NCBI RefSeq assembly: GCF_007097245.1
Contig: NZ_VJZT01000002.1
Coordinates: forward strand, 1-64,000
From: Flavobacterium restrictum
Lineage (GTDB): Bacteria > Bacteroidota > Bacteroidia > Flavobacteriales > Flavobacteriaceae
Direction of reading: 5' to 3'
Length of the DNA stretch: 64,000 nt
Shown: positions 9,011 to 17,625 of the stretch, piece by piece
Layout of the letters: every line of letters starts with the position of its first letter
Numbering within the stretch: position 1 is the first letter of the stretch
Made by a program: the position numbers and the translations under genes
The notes under the pieces: generated by a model
The model's database searches: none
What the model saw: the letters and a program-made list of their open reading frames with translations, nothing else
What the model was told of the DNA's origin: nothing

Positions 9011-9018
9011 TATTTTTG
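9011..9018 (+). promoter_or_regulatory. -7 box of the T9SS cargo gene
   Basis: TATTTTTG matches TANNTTTG and sits 30 nt before the ATG at 9049. Confidence 0.45.
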
Positions 9019-9048
9019 TTCAACTTATTTTTTAACAAATTTTACCTT

Positions 9049-10821
9049 ATGAAAAAAACTACAATTATTTTATTTTTGATGACTTTACTTTACAATGCCA
9101 CATCGTTTGGTCAAACTGTAACAATTGATGGAGGGCTAATTGTAAACAACAATTCTATAAGTTCAGGAGCTACAATTAATCTAGGAACTTATTCCATTTC
9201 TAATGTTAATCTTGCTGCAAAAGTTGTCATTCCTAAAGCTCAAAATGATACTTATCCAGGAACAATATTCATTTATTATCAAAAAAACGCAAATTCTCCT
9301 GCAATCATTGCTAATGGAGGAAATGGAGGGAATTTACTTTTTTCAGGAGGACTAGCTACGACAAAAAATTTTAATATAACTCTCGATGCAACACAATTTG
9401 ACCTAACAGGGGGGAGTCTTTACACTGAATATAAATCTTATTCAGGTGTGAAATACAAAAGCGGTAATGTACCAATTATTAAAAGTTCGGGGGGAGGAAG
9501 CTATGTTGATGTAACAAATGTTTCAAATACATTATGCTGCGATCAAATCATAAGATATGGAGACAAACCAAATACTATAACTGGTAACGTTACTCCAAAT
9601 AATGTTATGGTTTCTTGGACAATAAATGGCACCTCAACTCCAAATACTGAAATCCCTAACACAATAAATTTTGACTATCTATTCAATACAATTTCAACCT
9701 ACAGAACTTTCCAATCTGGGAATTACTCAAAAAAAAGTAACACTATAACAACAACTGTTGTTCCTTCCCCTATTTTATCTAACTCTATATCTACTAATAC
9801 CCCGTTAAACGCTGATAGTTATGCCGAATTCTCAAATTTAACAGGAATTGATTTAAATACAACAGCTAATAATGTCAATCTAAATATTTTACAAGATCCT
9901 TTTCATATAAATACGAGAGGTGACAATTACGATACAATAGATGGGTTTCAATGGGAATATACTATCATCGATAAAAAAAATCCAATATATGGCACAAAAA
10001 ACTGGATAAAATTTAGCAACAATATTACTTCAATATTACAAAATTTTAATCCACCTTCTAGCTCAAGTGCTGATGATAGCTATTTTTTAGTACGAGGAAT
10101 AGCAAGCTACAAAGGTATAAAAAGAGTTAGTAATGAATTAAAAATAATGACAAGAACACTACGCTATAACAATACTATTTGTTGTGATCAATCATTAAAA
10201 ATCACATCTTTAACTACAATAGAAAATCCTTCTACAATAACTGGGTCAACTCCTGTTTATTCAAATCCTAATTTAGATCCAAATAATTCATATTATTCAA
10301 TATCATATCAATGGCAAAGTCAAAAAATTAGTCGTAGTACAGAAACGTGGATTGATATTGCTGGAGCTACCTCAAAAGATTATTTACCACAACCTCTCAA
10401 AACAATAGCAAACACAAGTGGCGGAAGAGGAAGCAGTGAAATTAATGTAGAAGCTACTTATAATTATAGAAGGATTGCTAAAATTACATATACTGGCTTT
10501 ATAAATGGGGTTTGGAGTACTGCTTCTGAATTATGCTATAGTAATCAAGTTAATTTATCAGCTTATTATTTAACTACTCCTTACATCAAAATTTATCCAA
10601 ATCCAACATCATCTTTATTGAATATTGAAGGAACTATAAACTTAACAAATTCAACTATAAATGTAATTAATTCTATGGGAACCACAGTCAATTCAAATAA
10701 TTACACATTAATAAATCCTAATTTAATCAGTATTGATGTCTCAAATTTATTTACTGGAACTTATTTTATTCAAATTATAACACAAAGAGGCGTGTCTCAA
10801 TTAACATTCATTAAAAACTAG
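9049..10821 (+). CDS. T9SS-exported repeat protein with two CCDQ modules
   Basis: A 590-aa exported protein. The start at 9049 opens a standard signal peptide (MKKTTIILFLMTLLY...FGQT); an in-frame codon 33 nt upstream would give an atypical leader. Two modules each begin with an unusual Cys-Cys-Asp-Gln motif (LCCDQIIRYG and ICCDQSLKIT) followed by a conserved N/P-T-I-T-G block and beta-rich sequence. The last ~80 residues are a type A sorting domain (YPNPTSSLLNIEG, ending FTGTYFIQIITQRG...FIKN), so the protein should be moved across the outer membrane by T9SS and anchored or released. No catalytic motif is seen; adhesion or a surface-layer role is a guess. Confidence 0.8.
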   Translation: MKKTTIILFLMTLLYNATSFGQTVTIDGGLIVNNNSISSGATINLGTYSISNVNLAAKVVIPKAQNDTYPGTIFIYYQKNANSPAIIANGGNGGNLLFSGGLATTKNFNITLDATQFDLTGGSLYTEYKSYSGVKYKSGNVPIIKSSGGGSYVDVTNVSNTLCCDQIIRYGDKPNTITGNVTPNNVMVSWTINGTSTPNTEIPNTINFDYLFNTISTYRTFQSGNYSKKSNTITTTVVPSPILSNSISTNTPLNADSYAEFSNLTGIDLNTTANNVNLNILQDPFHINTRGDNYDTIDGFQWEYTIIDKKNPIYGTKNWIKFSNNITSILQNFNPPSSSSADDSYFLVRGIASYKGIKRVSNELKIMTRTLRYNNTICCDQSLKITSLTTIENPSTITGSTPVYSNPNLDPNNSYYSISYQWQSQKISRSTETWIDIAGATSKDYLPQPLKTIANTSGGRGSSEINVEATYNYRRIAKITYTGFINGVWSTASELCYSNQVNLSAYYLTTPYIKIYPNPTSSLLNIEGTINLTNSTINVINSMGTTVNSNNYTLINPNLISIDVSNLFTGTYFIQIITQRGVSQLTFIKN

Positions 10822-10863
10822 TAATATTATATATCAACAAACCGAATATCAATTACTTAACAC

Positions 10864-10894
10864 AAAAAAGGAAATCTCACGATTTCCTTTTTTT
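10864..10894. terminator. Bidirectional terminator between convergent genes
   Basis: AAAAAAGGAAAT and ATTTCCTTTTTTT pair over 12 bp around a 6-nt loop. The A-run and T-run make it usable by the T9SS gene on the plus strand and the lipoprotein gene on the minus strand. Confidence 0.85.
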
Positions 10895-10915
10895 AAATAC
10901 AAACCTAAATTACAC

Positions 10916-11437
10916 CTAGAAATTAACTTTCTGGACTTGACTTTCATTAATTTTCAAAGCGGTCATAACGGCAGTAAAATTGTTTTTATTAACCGTAGAA
11001 GCAAAATCAGCAGGAACTACAACTATTCTAAAAATTTGATTTAATCTATAATCATTAGAAACTGTTATCAAATTTGTTCCGCTCATATATATATCAACGT
11101 ATGAGTATGTAAAATTAAAATTAAATGAAAAATCTCTTGCATCGTTATTTTGATAATACGTTTCAGGTAAAAATTTCCAAATTGCTTTACCATTATTATC
11201 CACTCCTGCTAAACGATATACCAAAACTACATCTGAATCATATATTTCTTTAGGAAAATTAAATCTAACTTTATAATTATTTGAGGACGTAAAGTTATAG
11301 TAACTACTACTTTTATTTTCATAAACACTACCTAATAAGCCATCTTGACCAGGGACTCCTGGTGCTCCTTCTGGGCCAGTGCAACTTGTAAATGCAATCA
11401 TTCCTACAATTGCAAATAATGTAATTATTGTTTTCAT
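10916..11437 (-). CDS. Lipoprotein with a short collagen-like N-terminal segment
   Basis: A 173-aa lipoprotein: signal peptide with lipobox FTSC (Cys19), immediately followed by Gly-x-x triplets (GPEGAPGVPGQDG), a brief collagen-like stretch seen at the start of many Bacteroidota lipoproteins. The rest is a beta-rich domain (SSYYNF, YKVRFNFP, DVVLVYRLAG, RIVVVPADF) that resembles uncharacterised periplasmic or surface domains. The triplet run is too short for a stable triple helix by itself and may be a flexible stalk. Function unknown. Confidence 0.7.
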   Translation of the reverse strand: MKTIITLFAIVGMIAFTSCTGPEGAPGVPGQDGLLGSVYENKSSSYYNFTSSNNYKVRFNFPKEIYDSDVVLVYRLAGVDNNGKAIWKFLPETYYQNNDARDFSFNFNFTYSYVDIYMSGTNLITVSNDYRLNQIFRIVVVPADFASTVNKNNFTAVMTALKINESQVQKVNF

Positions 11438-11547
11438 ATTGTATTGGTTTTAAGTTATATCCAAGCTATTTCAAAAGTCAAGCCAAAAATTATCTTTTTA
11501 GCATTTAAAAATAGTCCGCACACTTAAAACAAATACACAGCAAAAAA

Positions 11548-12414
11548 TTATTTTACAGCCACACCATTATTTTTGAGTATTTTACTAAAAAAAAGTACGT
11601 GATACGGCAATGAATTTTCCCAATATTCCCAAGTGTGGGCACCCGGTCTTTCGGTGTAATCATGTGGTACTTTGCTGTAGACCAAGCGGCGGTGCAATTC
11701 CCTGTTGGGTTCAATTAGAAAATCATCAACACCACAATCTATAATGAGTGCTAGTTTATTGGCCTTCATTTTATCGACCATTCCCAGCACGGCATGTGAG
11801 GCATACACTTCCTGCGATGCGCCTTGTGGACCAAAAACGGGTTCCATTAATTTAATTACTTTGTCTGCCGATTCAGGATTCAACATACTCCCCATATCAA
11901 CGGCACCACTCATACTACCCGCTGCACAAAATAATTCAGGATGCCGAGCCGAAAGGTACAATGCGCCGTGACCTCCCATAGAAAGTCCCGTTATAATTCG
12001 CCCTTTTTTGTCATTTACAGTTCGGTAGGTTTGGTCTATTTTTTGAATAACTTCGGTGGTTATGTAAGTTTCAAATTGGCTCCCTTTGTTTACGGGACTG
12101 TCCAAATAAAAACTAAACGTTTCGCCTTCTGGCATGACAATTATAATGTTGTACTGATCGGCTAGATTTTTGACCACATTTTTATCTGGAGTTGAGGACA
12201 ACCAATCCTTAAAATGTCCGTAAGCCCCGTGCAATAAGTACAAAACAGGATAATTCAATTTGCTTTTGGCATAGGAATTAGGCAATACTATGGCAGCTTT
12301 GTAGCTTTTATTCATAGCACTACTTGGAATTTGCAACGTATCTACAGTTGCCCCAAAGGAAAGGAAGGTGTTACTTAACAGCAAGGCGATAACTAACAAT
12401 TGAAGTTTTTTCAT
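11548..12414 (-). CDS. Secreted esterase of the esterase-D/FrmB alpha/beta-hydrolase family
   Basis: A 288-aa alpha/beta hydrolase with a signal peptide (MKKLQLLVIALLL...FG). Visible catalytic features are the oxyanion region LYLLHGAYGHFKDW, the nucleophile elbow GLSMGGHGA, the acid in CGVDDFLIEP and the histidine in GAHTWEYW. This matches the esterase-D/feruloyl-esterase group (Pfam PF00756), which removes acyl groups from sugars or small esters. Being exported argues against the cytosolic S-formylglutathione hydrolase role. The start at 12414 is preferred over 12426 because it begins the signal peptide directly. The AraC-family gene upstream on the same strand may control it. Confidence 0.85.
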   Translation of the reverse strand: MKKLQLLVIALLLSNTFLSFGATVDTLQIPSSAMNKSYKAAIVLPNSYAKSKLNYPVLYLLHGAYGHFKDWLSSTPDKNVVKNLADQYNIIIVMPEGETFSFYLDSPVNKGSQFETYITTEVIQKIDQTYRTVNDKKGRIITGLSMGGHGALYLSARHPELFCAAGSMSGAVDMGSMLNPESADKVIKLMEPVFGPQGASQEVYASHAVLGMVDKMKANKLALIIDCGVDDFLIEPNRELHRRLVYSKVPHDYTERPGAHTWEYWENSLPYHVLFFSKILKNNGVAVK

Positions 12415-12426
12415 AGTTTGATTCAT

Positions 12427-12785
12427 TAATGAAATGTAAATATACGCAATTCATCAAAAAAAAGCCTGCTGTTTTATTGCCACAGTATTCGGTTTTAAAA
12501 TACCACCGCAGATTCACAGCTTTTAAAAATAAACTAACTTCAGCCTATTTACGCCTTTCAATTGCTTCCAACTTTAGCTCAATGTCATTACAAATACTAT
12601 TTTTATTTTCCCACAGATTTCAAAGATTTGGCAGATTTGTTAATCCGTGAAAATCCGTATAATCAGTTTAATCAGTGGCGAAAAAAGCAGTTCCTAACGT
12701 TATCCTCAAAGCCTGACCACTTTCTTGAAAATCGGAATTCCTTTTTTATTTAATTGCTAAAATTCGAACAATTCGTGGTAAAACC
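12427..12785. other. 359-bp gap with a Flavobacterium-type dispersed repeat
   Basis: No credible gene. At about 12609-12680 lies a run of related short words (CCCACAGATTTCAAAGATTT, GGCAGATTT, AATCCGTG, AATCCGT, AATCAG, AATCAGTGGC). It is of the same kind as the hairpin arms at 1751-1806, and such words are frequent between genes in Flavobacterium. The rest shows nothing recognisable. Confidence 0.5.
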
Positions 12786-13661
12786 TTATTTATAAATGAC
12801 TTTTAGCTCTTGGCGGTATTGCGAGGCGCTTTTGCCCGTGTAGGCTTTGAATGATTTGTTAAAATGACTAAAATTATTAAAGCCACTTTCAAAACAAATT
12901 TCGGTGATGCTAATGGGTTTTTCGGCTAATAACTTGGAGGCATGAACCAAACGGTATTCATTAACAAACATTGTAAAGGTTTTATTGGTTATTTTTTTGA
13001 AATACCTACAAAAAGAAGAGGTTGTCATGCTCACCAAACCTGCCACTTCCTCTAACGAAATGGCTTCCTGAAAATGATCTTTTACATAATTAAAAACACT
13101 ATTGATACGATCATTATCCTGTAGTTGCATTTCCATCGAAAATCCATCGGCGTTCAAGACGGTAAACTCATTAGAATATTCCAATTCATTTAGAATACTC
13201 AACATGGTTAACAGCCTATCAAATGGGGATTGATGCGCCATAATTTCGATTTTGCTCCCAATTCGTTCCTTGGTTTCACCTGTAAACGCAATTCCTGCTT
13301 TGGCTTTGCTGAACAAGGTTTGAATGTTTTTCATTTCTGGCATCTCCAAGAAATCTGTTCCTAAAAAATCAGGTTTCATCTGGATTACTGTTTCATTTCG
13401 GTTTCCGGTTTGGTCATTGGTAAACCCACAATGGGGCAAATTGCTACCTATGAGTATCAAATCACCATCGGCATAATAGGAAATATGGCTGCCTATTTGC
13501 CGCTTTCCTGAACCTCCATTTACATACACTAATTCAATCTCGGGATGGTAATGCCACAAATGCGATTTGCTATTGGCGTTTTCGACATAGTTAGAAAAAG
13601 CAAAAGAACTACCAAAAGAAGGTGCAATACTCTCAAAGGCTGGAACAACATTTTTCATCAT
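12786..13661 (-). CDS. AraC-family regulator with cupin sensor domain
   Basis: A 291-aa regulator. Residues ~20-100 form a cupin-like ligand pocket (HLWHYHPEIELVYVNGGSG and later YYADGDLILIGSNLPHCG), and residues ~185-290 carry the double HTH of AraC/XylS proteins (EAISLEEVAGLVSMTTSSFCRYFKKITNKTF, then ISITEICFESGFNNFSHFNKSFKAYTGKSASQYR). The pattern is that of sugar- or metabolite-responsive activators. Its target may be the esterase gene 370 bp downstream on the same strand; this is inference from proximity. A -7 box (minus strand TAATTTTG) occurs at 13682-13689. Confidence 0.88.
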   Translation of the reverse strand: MMKNVVPAFESIAPSFGSSFAFSNYVENANSKSHLWHYHPEIELVYVNGGSGKRQIGSHISYYADGDLILIGSNLPHCGFTNDQTGNRNETVIQMKPDFLGTDFLEMPEMKNIQTLFSKAKAGIAFTGETKERIGSKIEIMAHQSPFDRLLTMLSILNELEYSNEFTVLNADGFSMEMQLQDNDRINSVFNYVKDHFQEAISLEEVAGLVSMTTSSFCRYFKKITNKTFTMFVNEYRLVHASKLLAEKPISITEICFESGFNNFSHFNKSFKAYTGKSASQYRQELKVIYK

Positions 13662-13777
13662 TACTTATTTAATAACATATGCAAAATTACCTCTAATATA
13701 TGCAATATTGTCATTATTTAACCTATAACGTTATCGTAAGGACAATATAGCACCTAAATTAGAAAACACAGTATCCT

Positions 13778-13805
13778 TTTGATCGGGAGACTTGAAGTAG
13801 ATTTG
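13778..13805 (+). promoter_or_regulatory. Promoter of the small secreted protein gene
   Basis: TTTG (13778-13781) and TAGATTTG (13798-13805) are separated by 16 nt, close to the Bacteroidota -33/-7 arrangement, 39 nt upstream of the ATG. Confidence 0.5.
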
Positions 13806-13844
13806 TACCAGAAATTATAACTAATAATTTAAAAACAAAAAATT

Positions 13845-14243
13845 ATGAAAACGATTTTAAAATTAAGTTTAGTACTATTAGTAGCGATGACAACTATGAG
13901 TACGTATGCAATTGACGGTGATTTTTTACTTAATGTAAAAAAAGCGAAAGGAAACGAAATCAGCTTTTCGGTAAACGGAATCAAAAAAGCAAAAGTTTCT
14001 ATCTATGACAACGAAAACAATTTAATCTATACTGAAAACGCTAAAGGTCAAAATGGAATCATTAAAACCTACAATTTAGACGAATTTCCGGTTGGAACCT
14101 ATTATTTAGTTGTCGAAAACGATTTGAAAGAAGTAAGACATGAAATCAAAATTTCTTACAACGAATCTATTTTGAACAAAAGAGCCTCACTAGAAGCGTA
14201 TTACAACACTGTAAATACTAGTACCGTTGCTAGTAACGACTAA
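13845..14243 (+). CDS. Small secreted beta-sandwich protein, unknown function
   Basis: A 132-aa protein with a signal peptide (MKTILKLSLVLLVAMTTMSTYA) and a single predicted beta-sandwich: ISFSVNGIKKAKVSIYDNENNLIYTE, then FPVGTYYLVVENDLKEVRHEIKIS. The pattern of strands is like the DUF3244 or T9SS-tail sandwich folds common in Bacteroidota, but the gene ends with a short unstructured tail and no sorting signal, so periplasmic location is likely. It has its own promoter and terminator. I do not recognise a function. Confidence 0.7.
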   Translation: MKTILKLSLVLLVAMTTMSTYAIDGDFLLNVKKAKGNEISFSVNGIKKAKVSIYDNENNLIYTENAKGQNGIIKTYNLDEFPVGTYYLVVENDLKEVRHEIKISYNESILNKRASLEAYYNTVNTSTVASND

Positions 14244-14263
14244 AACAAAAAAACTATTCAAGC

Positions 14264-14292
14264 AAAGGCTGTCATTTTTGGCAGCCTTTTTT
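14264..14292 (+). terminator. Terminator of the small secreted protein gene
   Basis: AAAGGCTG and CAGCCTTT form an 8-bp stem with a 10-nt loop, followed by a T-run. Confidence 0.85.
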
Positions 14293-14432
14293 GTTGTAAC
14301 ATAAATCAAAAACTGCTATCACTTTATGATTAAGCTAATACCACATTTTTGAAATAAAAATTATCGAAAATAGAAAAATAAGATTAGTTTTGAGAAAAAC
14401 ATTTTGACAACCTGCGAGTCGTATCTTCTTTC

Positions 14433-14440
14433 TATTTTTG
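14433..14440 (+). promoter_or_regulatory. -7 box upstream of purU
   Basis: TATTTTTG matches TANNTTTG, 85 nt before the purU ATG. A TTTG at 14403 is further away than usual. Confidence 0.35.
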
Positions 14441-14525
14441 GCAATAAAACGAACTAAAAAAAAGCACGAACAACAGGATAAAACGGTACAAAATGAACAA
14501 ATAAACACGCCTTAACAAAAAGCAA

Positions 14526-15380
14526 ATGCAAAAGATTACCATACTCATACATTGTGAAGACCAAAAATCGATTATAGCATCGGTTACCAATTATATCGCT
14601 TCAATCGACGGAAACATTATTTACCTCGACCAACATGTAGATGCCGATGAAAATGTTTTTTTTATGCGATTAGAATGTGAATTGCGCACCGATCAATGGA
14701 ATTTAGAATCTATAAAAGCCCATTTCAAAATGAATTTGGCCACTAAATTCAACATGGCTTGGGAAATGTATACATTGGATCAAAAGCCTAAAATGGCGTT
14801 GTTTGTCTCTAAATACGATCATTGCTTGTACGACATTCTAGGAAGGTATAGCGCAGGCGAATTGCCGCTGGAAATCCCAGTAATCATAAGCAACCACGAG
14901 GATTTAGAATCTGTTGCTGCACGGTTTTCGATTCCGTTTCACTATGTTCCTTTTACAAAAGACATTAAAGAAATAGGCGAAAAAGCACAGTTACAATTAT
15001 TAGAACACTACCAGATCGACTTCATTGTTTTGGCGCGTTATATGCAAATCATCACTCCCAATTTGATTGCAACATACAAAAACAACATTATCAATATTCA
15101 CCACTCGTTTTTGCCCGCATTTCCTGGAGCCAAACCGTATCATTCGGCTTTTAAACGTGGGGTAAAAATTATAGGCGCCACCAGTCATTATGTCACCGAA
15201 GGTTTAGACGAAGGCCCAATTATTGAGCAAGACATTGCCCGAGTTTCTCACAGCCATTCCATTGAAGATTTTATCATGAAAGGACGCGATCTCGAACGAA
15301 TGGTTTTGGCCAGAGCCATCAAGCTGCATGCCGAACGCAAAACCATGGTTTATAACAATAAAACGGTAGTGTTCTCTTAA
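14526..15380 (+). CDS. purU: Formyltetrahydrofolate deformylase
   Basis: A 284-aa enzyme that hydrolyses 10-formyl-THF to THF and formate, feeding formate to PurT and balancing one-carbon units. Residues 1-80 are an ACT regulatory domain (ITILIHCEDQKSIIASVTNYI, with FFMRLECEL). Residues ~88-284 are a formyltransferase fold with the catalytic NIHHSFLPAFPGAKPYHSA (Asn and His), GATSHYV and LDEGPIIEQD, where the Asp completes the triad. Length and domain order match PurU rather than PurN, which lacks the ACT domain. It stands alone. Confidence 0.95.
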   Translation: MQKITILIHCEDQKSIIASVTNYIASIDGNIIYLDQHVDADENVFFMRLECELRTDQWNLESIKAHFKMNLATKFNMAWEMYTLDQKPKMALFVSKYDHCLYDILGRYSAGELPLEIPVIISNHEDLESVAARFSIPFHYVPFTKDIKEIGEKAQLQLLEHYQIDFIVLARYMQIITPNLIATYKNNIINIHHSFLPAFPGAKPYHSAFKRGVKIIGATSHYVTEGLDEGPIIEQDIARVSHSHSIEDFIMKGRDLERMVLARAIKLHAERKTMVYNNKTVVFS

Positions 15381-15448
15381 GAATGCAACCGTTTTTGTTT
15401 TAGATTCAAACACTATTTTTTTATATTTTTTTTAGGAAAAATTTCAAA

Positions 15449-15477
15449 TTGATACAACAACGGTTTTACTACTTTTG
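15449..15477 (+). promoter_or_regulatory. Promoter of the DUF4197 gene
   Basis: TTG (15449-15451) and TACTTTTG (15470-15477) are 18 nt apart, a good Bacteroidota -33/-7 pair, 14 nt before the ATG. Confidence 0.6.
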
Positions 15478-15491
15478 AAAAAAAACTCAAA

Positions 15492-16214
15492 ATGAAAAAA
15501 ATCCTATTCCTTATCCTAGTTCTACCTACAATCTGTAATGCTCAATTAAAAGACATATTGACAAAAACTACCGAAAAAATTACCACAATTACAAAAACAA
15601 CAGGTGGTGTAGACATTACAGCTGGATTAAAAGAAGCACTTAATAAAGGGATTACGGAGCAAGTTTCTAAATTAACCGCAACTGATGGGTTTTATAAAAA
15701 CGAAGCGGTAAAAATTCTAATGCCCGAAGAATTAGCAAAAGTTGACAAAAGACTACGAAAAATGGGAATGTCTAAACTAGCCGATGAAGGAATACTAGCC
15801 TTAAACCGTGCTGCTGAAGATGCTGTAAAAGAAGCCACTCCTATATTTGTTTCCGCAATTAAAAAAATCACAATTACTGACGCCAAAGGTATCTTGCTTG
15901 GCAAAGACAATGCTGCGACTGTGTATTTACAATCCAGTACAACAACCGCTCTGTATGCAAAATTCAGTCCAGTAGTTCAACAATCAATAGGAAAAGTAGG
16001 TGCCGATGTGGTTTGGACTACGCTCATAAAACAGTACAATTTAATTCCGTTTGTAGCTAAAGTAAATCCAGATATTACTGATTATATTACCAATAAAGCG
16101 TTAGACGGTGTTTTCAAAATGATTACCGTTGAAGAAAAAAACATCAGAACCGATTTAAACGCTAGAACTTCTGATGTATTGAAAAAGGTATTTGCCTTGC
16201 AGGATAAAAAATAA
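15492..16214 (+). CDS. DUF4197-family exported protein
   Basis: A 240-aa exported protein (signal peptide MKKILFLILVLPTICNAQL). The mature part is helical with the family's recognisable course: GLKEALNKGITEQVSKLTATDGFYKN, then a central AEDAVKEATPIFVSAIKKITITDAKGIL block and a C-terminal ITDYITNKALDGVFKMITVEEKNIR. Members of DUF4197 occur widely in Bacteroidota and Proteobacteria as periplasmic proteins of unknown role. It has its own promoter with a very short leader. Confidence 0.85.
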   Translation: MKKILFLILVLPTICNAQLKDILTKTTEKITTITKTTGGVDITAGLKEALNKGITEQVSKLTATDGFYKNEAVKILMPEELAKVDKRLRKMGMSKLADEGILALNRAAEDAVKEATPIFVSAIKKITITDAKGILLGKDNAATVYLQSSTTTALYAKFSPVVQQSIGKVGADVVWTTLIKQYNLIPFVAKVNPDITDYITNKALDGVFKMITVEEKNIRTDLNARTSDVLKKVFALQDKK

Positions 16215-16379
16215 AGAAAGCAATGGCGATGATAATTTCAATAAAAAAAAGGAAGATAAAAAAATTTAATTGATTCAAACCGTTAAAAAACAACAATTTA
16301 GCACTTTTAAACATTGAAACAAACCAATGTGTTAAAAACGAATTGTAAATCTTAACGCTTTCAGATTAACTAATAACAA

Positions 16380-16500
16380 TTCCTTAACAACAAAACAATA
16401 ACATTATACCGACCTTTGTAGGGTAATAAACTGGTTATTTATTATTTTGGTTTTGGTTAGTTATAAAAATGCCGATGTCTCTAAAGATATCGGCATTTTT
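16380..16500 (+). ncRNA. Candidate small RNA or long 3' UTR ending in a strong terminator
   Basis: The terminator at 16465-16500 is 250 nt past the nearest plus-strand gene. Between them a promoter-like GACCTTTG (one mismatch to TANNTTTG, 16411-16418) is followed by about 80 nt lacking any ORF. This could be a short independent transcript. Confidence 0.25.
16465..16500. terminator. Strong bidirectional terminator
   Basis: AAAATGCCGAT and ATCGGCATTTTT pair over at least 10 bp around a 12-nt loop, with A and T runs on either side. It touches the stop codon of the minus-strand hydrolase gene, so it can end that transcript too. Confidence 0.85.
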
Positions 16501-17285
16501 TATTGTGCGGTGTTTATAAACGAAAGTACGGCTGCATTAAAAGCGATGGGTTGTTCTACATTGACCACATGACCACATTTTTCGATTACAAATAATTTAG
16601 ACGATTTGTAATGACTTTCGACCACTTTGCGTACAGAAGGCAAAAACATATAATCCTCCTCGCCCATGACGTATAATGTTGGAATATTCAATTCTACTTG
16701 GCGGAACCATTTGAGTACGGGATTGATTTCGGCGGTGAGTTTAAACCATTTGATAAACTCTTTTTGGTATAATTTTTTGGCCTCATTTATAAATAGCAAA
16801 CGCGATTGTTTGTGACTTTTTTTGGGCATGATTACAAAGGCAAAAAATTGGTATAAAACCAAATACGGCAACACATATTTGAACGTATTCCCGAGTCGCA
16901 TCAGAATTTGAGAACGGAAATTCATTTTTAAAATCGCACCACCCAGAATCATACTTTGCACGCGATTGGGATACATTTCGGCCAATTGCCGAATCAAAAT
17001 TGTGCCTAATGAAATGCCCACAAAGTGCGATTTTGCTATTGAAAGATGATCTAGAACTTCCAAAATATCATTGGCCAATGCCGAAAAAGTATATTTTTGT
17101 TTGAAAGCCGTTTTCAATGTAGGTTTCGATTCTCCGTGACCTCGCAAGTCCAAAAGCAATACGTTATACTGTTTTTGAAAATCCCGAATTTGTTTGAACC
17201 AAATAGAAGAACTGCCGCCAGCACCATGGACAAAAGTGACCCATTGATGGCTGTTTTCGTTCTTGTAAATAGTATAGTTTATCAC
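16500..17285 (-). CDS. Alpha/beta-fold hydrolase
   Basis: A 261-aa cytoplasmic alpha/beta hydrolase (PF00561 type). It has the oxyanion motif FVHGAGGSSSIW (~19), LDLRGHGES (~45), the nucleophile elbow VGISLGT (~93), an acid near VMGEEDYMF and the catalytic His in CGHVVNVEQP (~242). A helical lid lies between residues ~120 and 190. Substrate unknown; such enzymes include lactonases and esterases. No operon partners. The start at 17285 fits the family, whose first strand follows directly. Confidence 0.85.
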   Translation of the reverse strand: MINYTIYKNENSHQWVTFVHGAGGSSSIWFKQIRDFQKQYNVLLLDLRGHGESKPTLKTAFKQKYTFSALANDILEVLDHLSIAKSHFVGISLGTILIRQLAEMYPNRVQSMILGGAILKMNFRSQILMRLGNTFKYVLPYLVLYQFFAFVIMPKKSHKQSRLLFINEAKKLYQKEFIKWFKLTAEINPVLKWFRQVELNIPTLYVMGEEDYMFLPSVRKVVESHYKSSKLFVIEKCGHVVNVEQPIAFNAAVLSFINTAQ

Positions 17286-17431
17286 GCTTTTTTTGGTAAA
17301 AATAGAACTTTAATTTTAAATCACAATTTTATCCCAATACTGTTTGTAAAAAACCCTTTCGTGGATTCTTTTTTTTTAGATACTTGCCCGATATTAACCC
17401 ATAATAAAGCGGATTTTAAGGAAGTAAAACG

Positions 17432-17439
17432 TAAATTTG
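17432..17439 (+). promoter_or_regulatory. -7 box upstream of the 49-aa gene
   Basis: TAAATTTG matches TANNTTTG, 15 nt before the ATG at 17455, as in other short-leader genes of this window. Confidence 0.45.
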
Positions 17440-17454
17440 CAAAAAATTACACCC

Positions 17455-17604
17455 ATGCTAGGATTACTGAAAGAGAAAAGTGAAATCGAAAAATTACAAC
17501 GAGAATTCAAAATACTGACCGAAAAAATTTCCAATTCCAAAAAACCAATGCCAATAGCTCCCATTCCTGTGACAGAAATGGAATTAGAGGAATGTGGGGT
17601 TTAG
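17455..17604 (+). CDS. Small 49-aa protein with a degenerate C-terminus
   Basis: Starts MLGLLKEKSEIEKLQREFK. This opening resembles the short Lacal_2735-type proteins of Flavobacteriia (MxGLFKKKSEKEKLQ...), recalled from memory rather than checked. The second half here (NSKKPMPIAPIPVTEMELEECGV) does not follow that pattern, which suggests decay or divergence. A -7 box just upstream supports expression. It runs convergent with pyrF. Confidence 0.45.
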   Translation: MLGLLKEKSEIEKLQREFKILTEKISNSKKPMPIAPIPVTEMELEECGV

Positions 17605-17625
17605 GGATTAAAAGATTTTTGTTGC

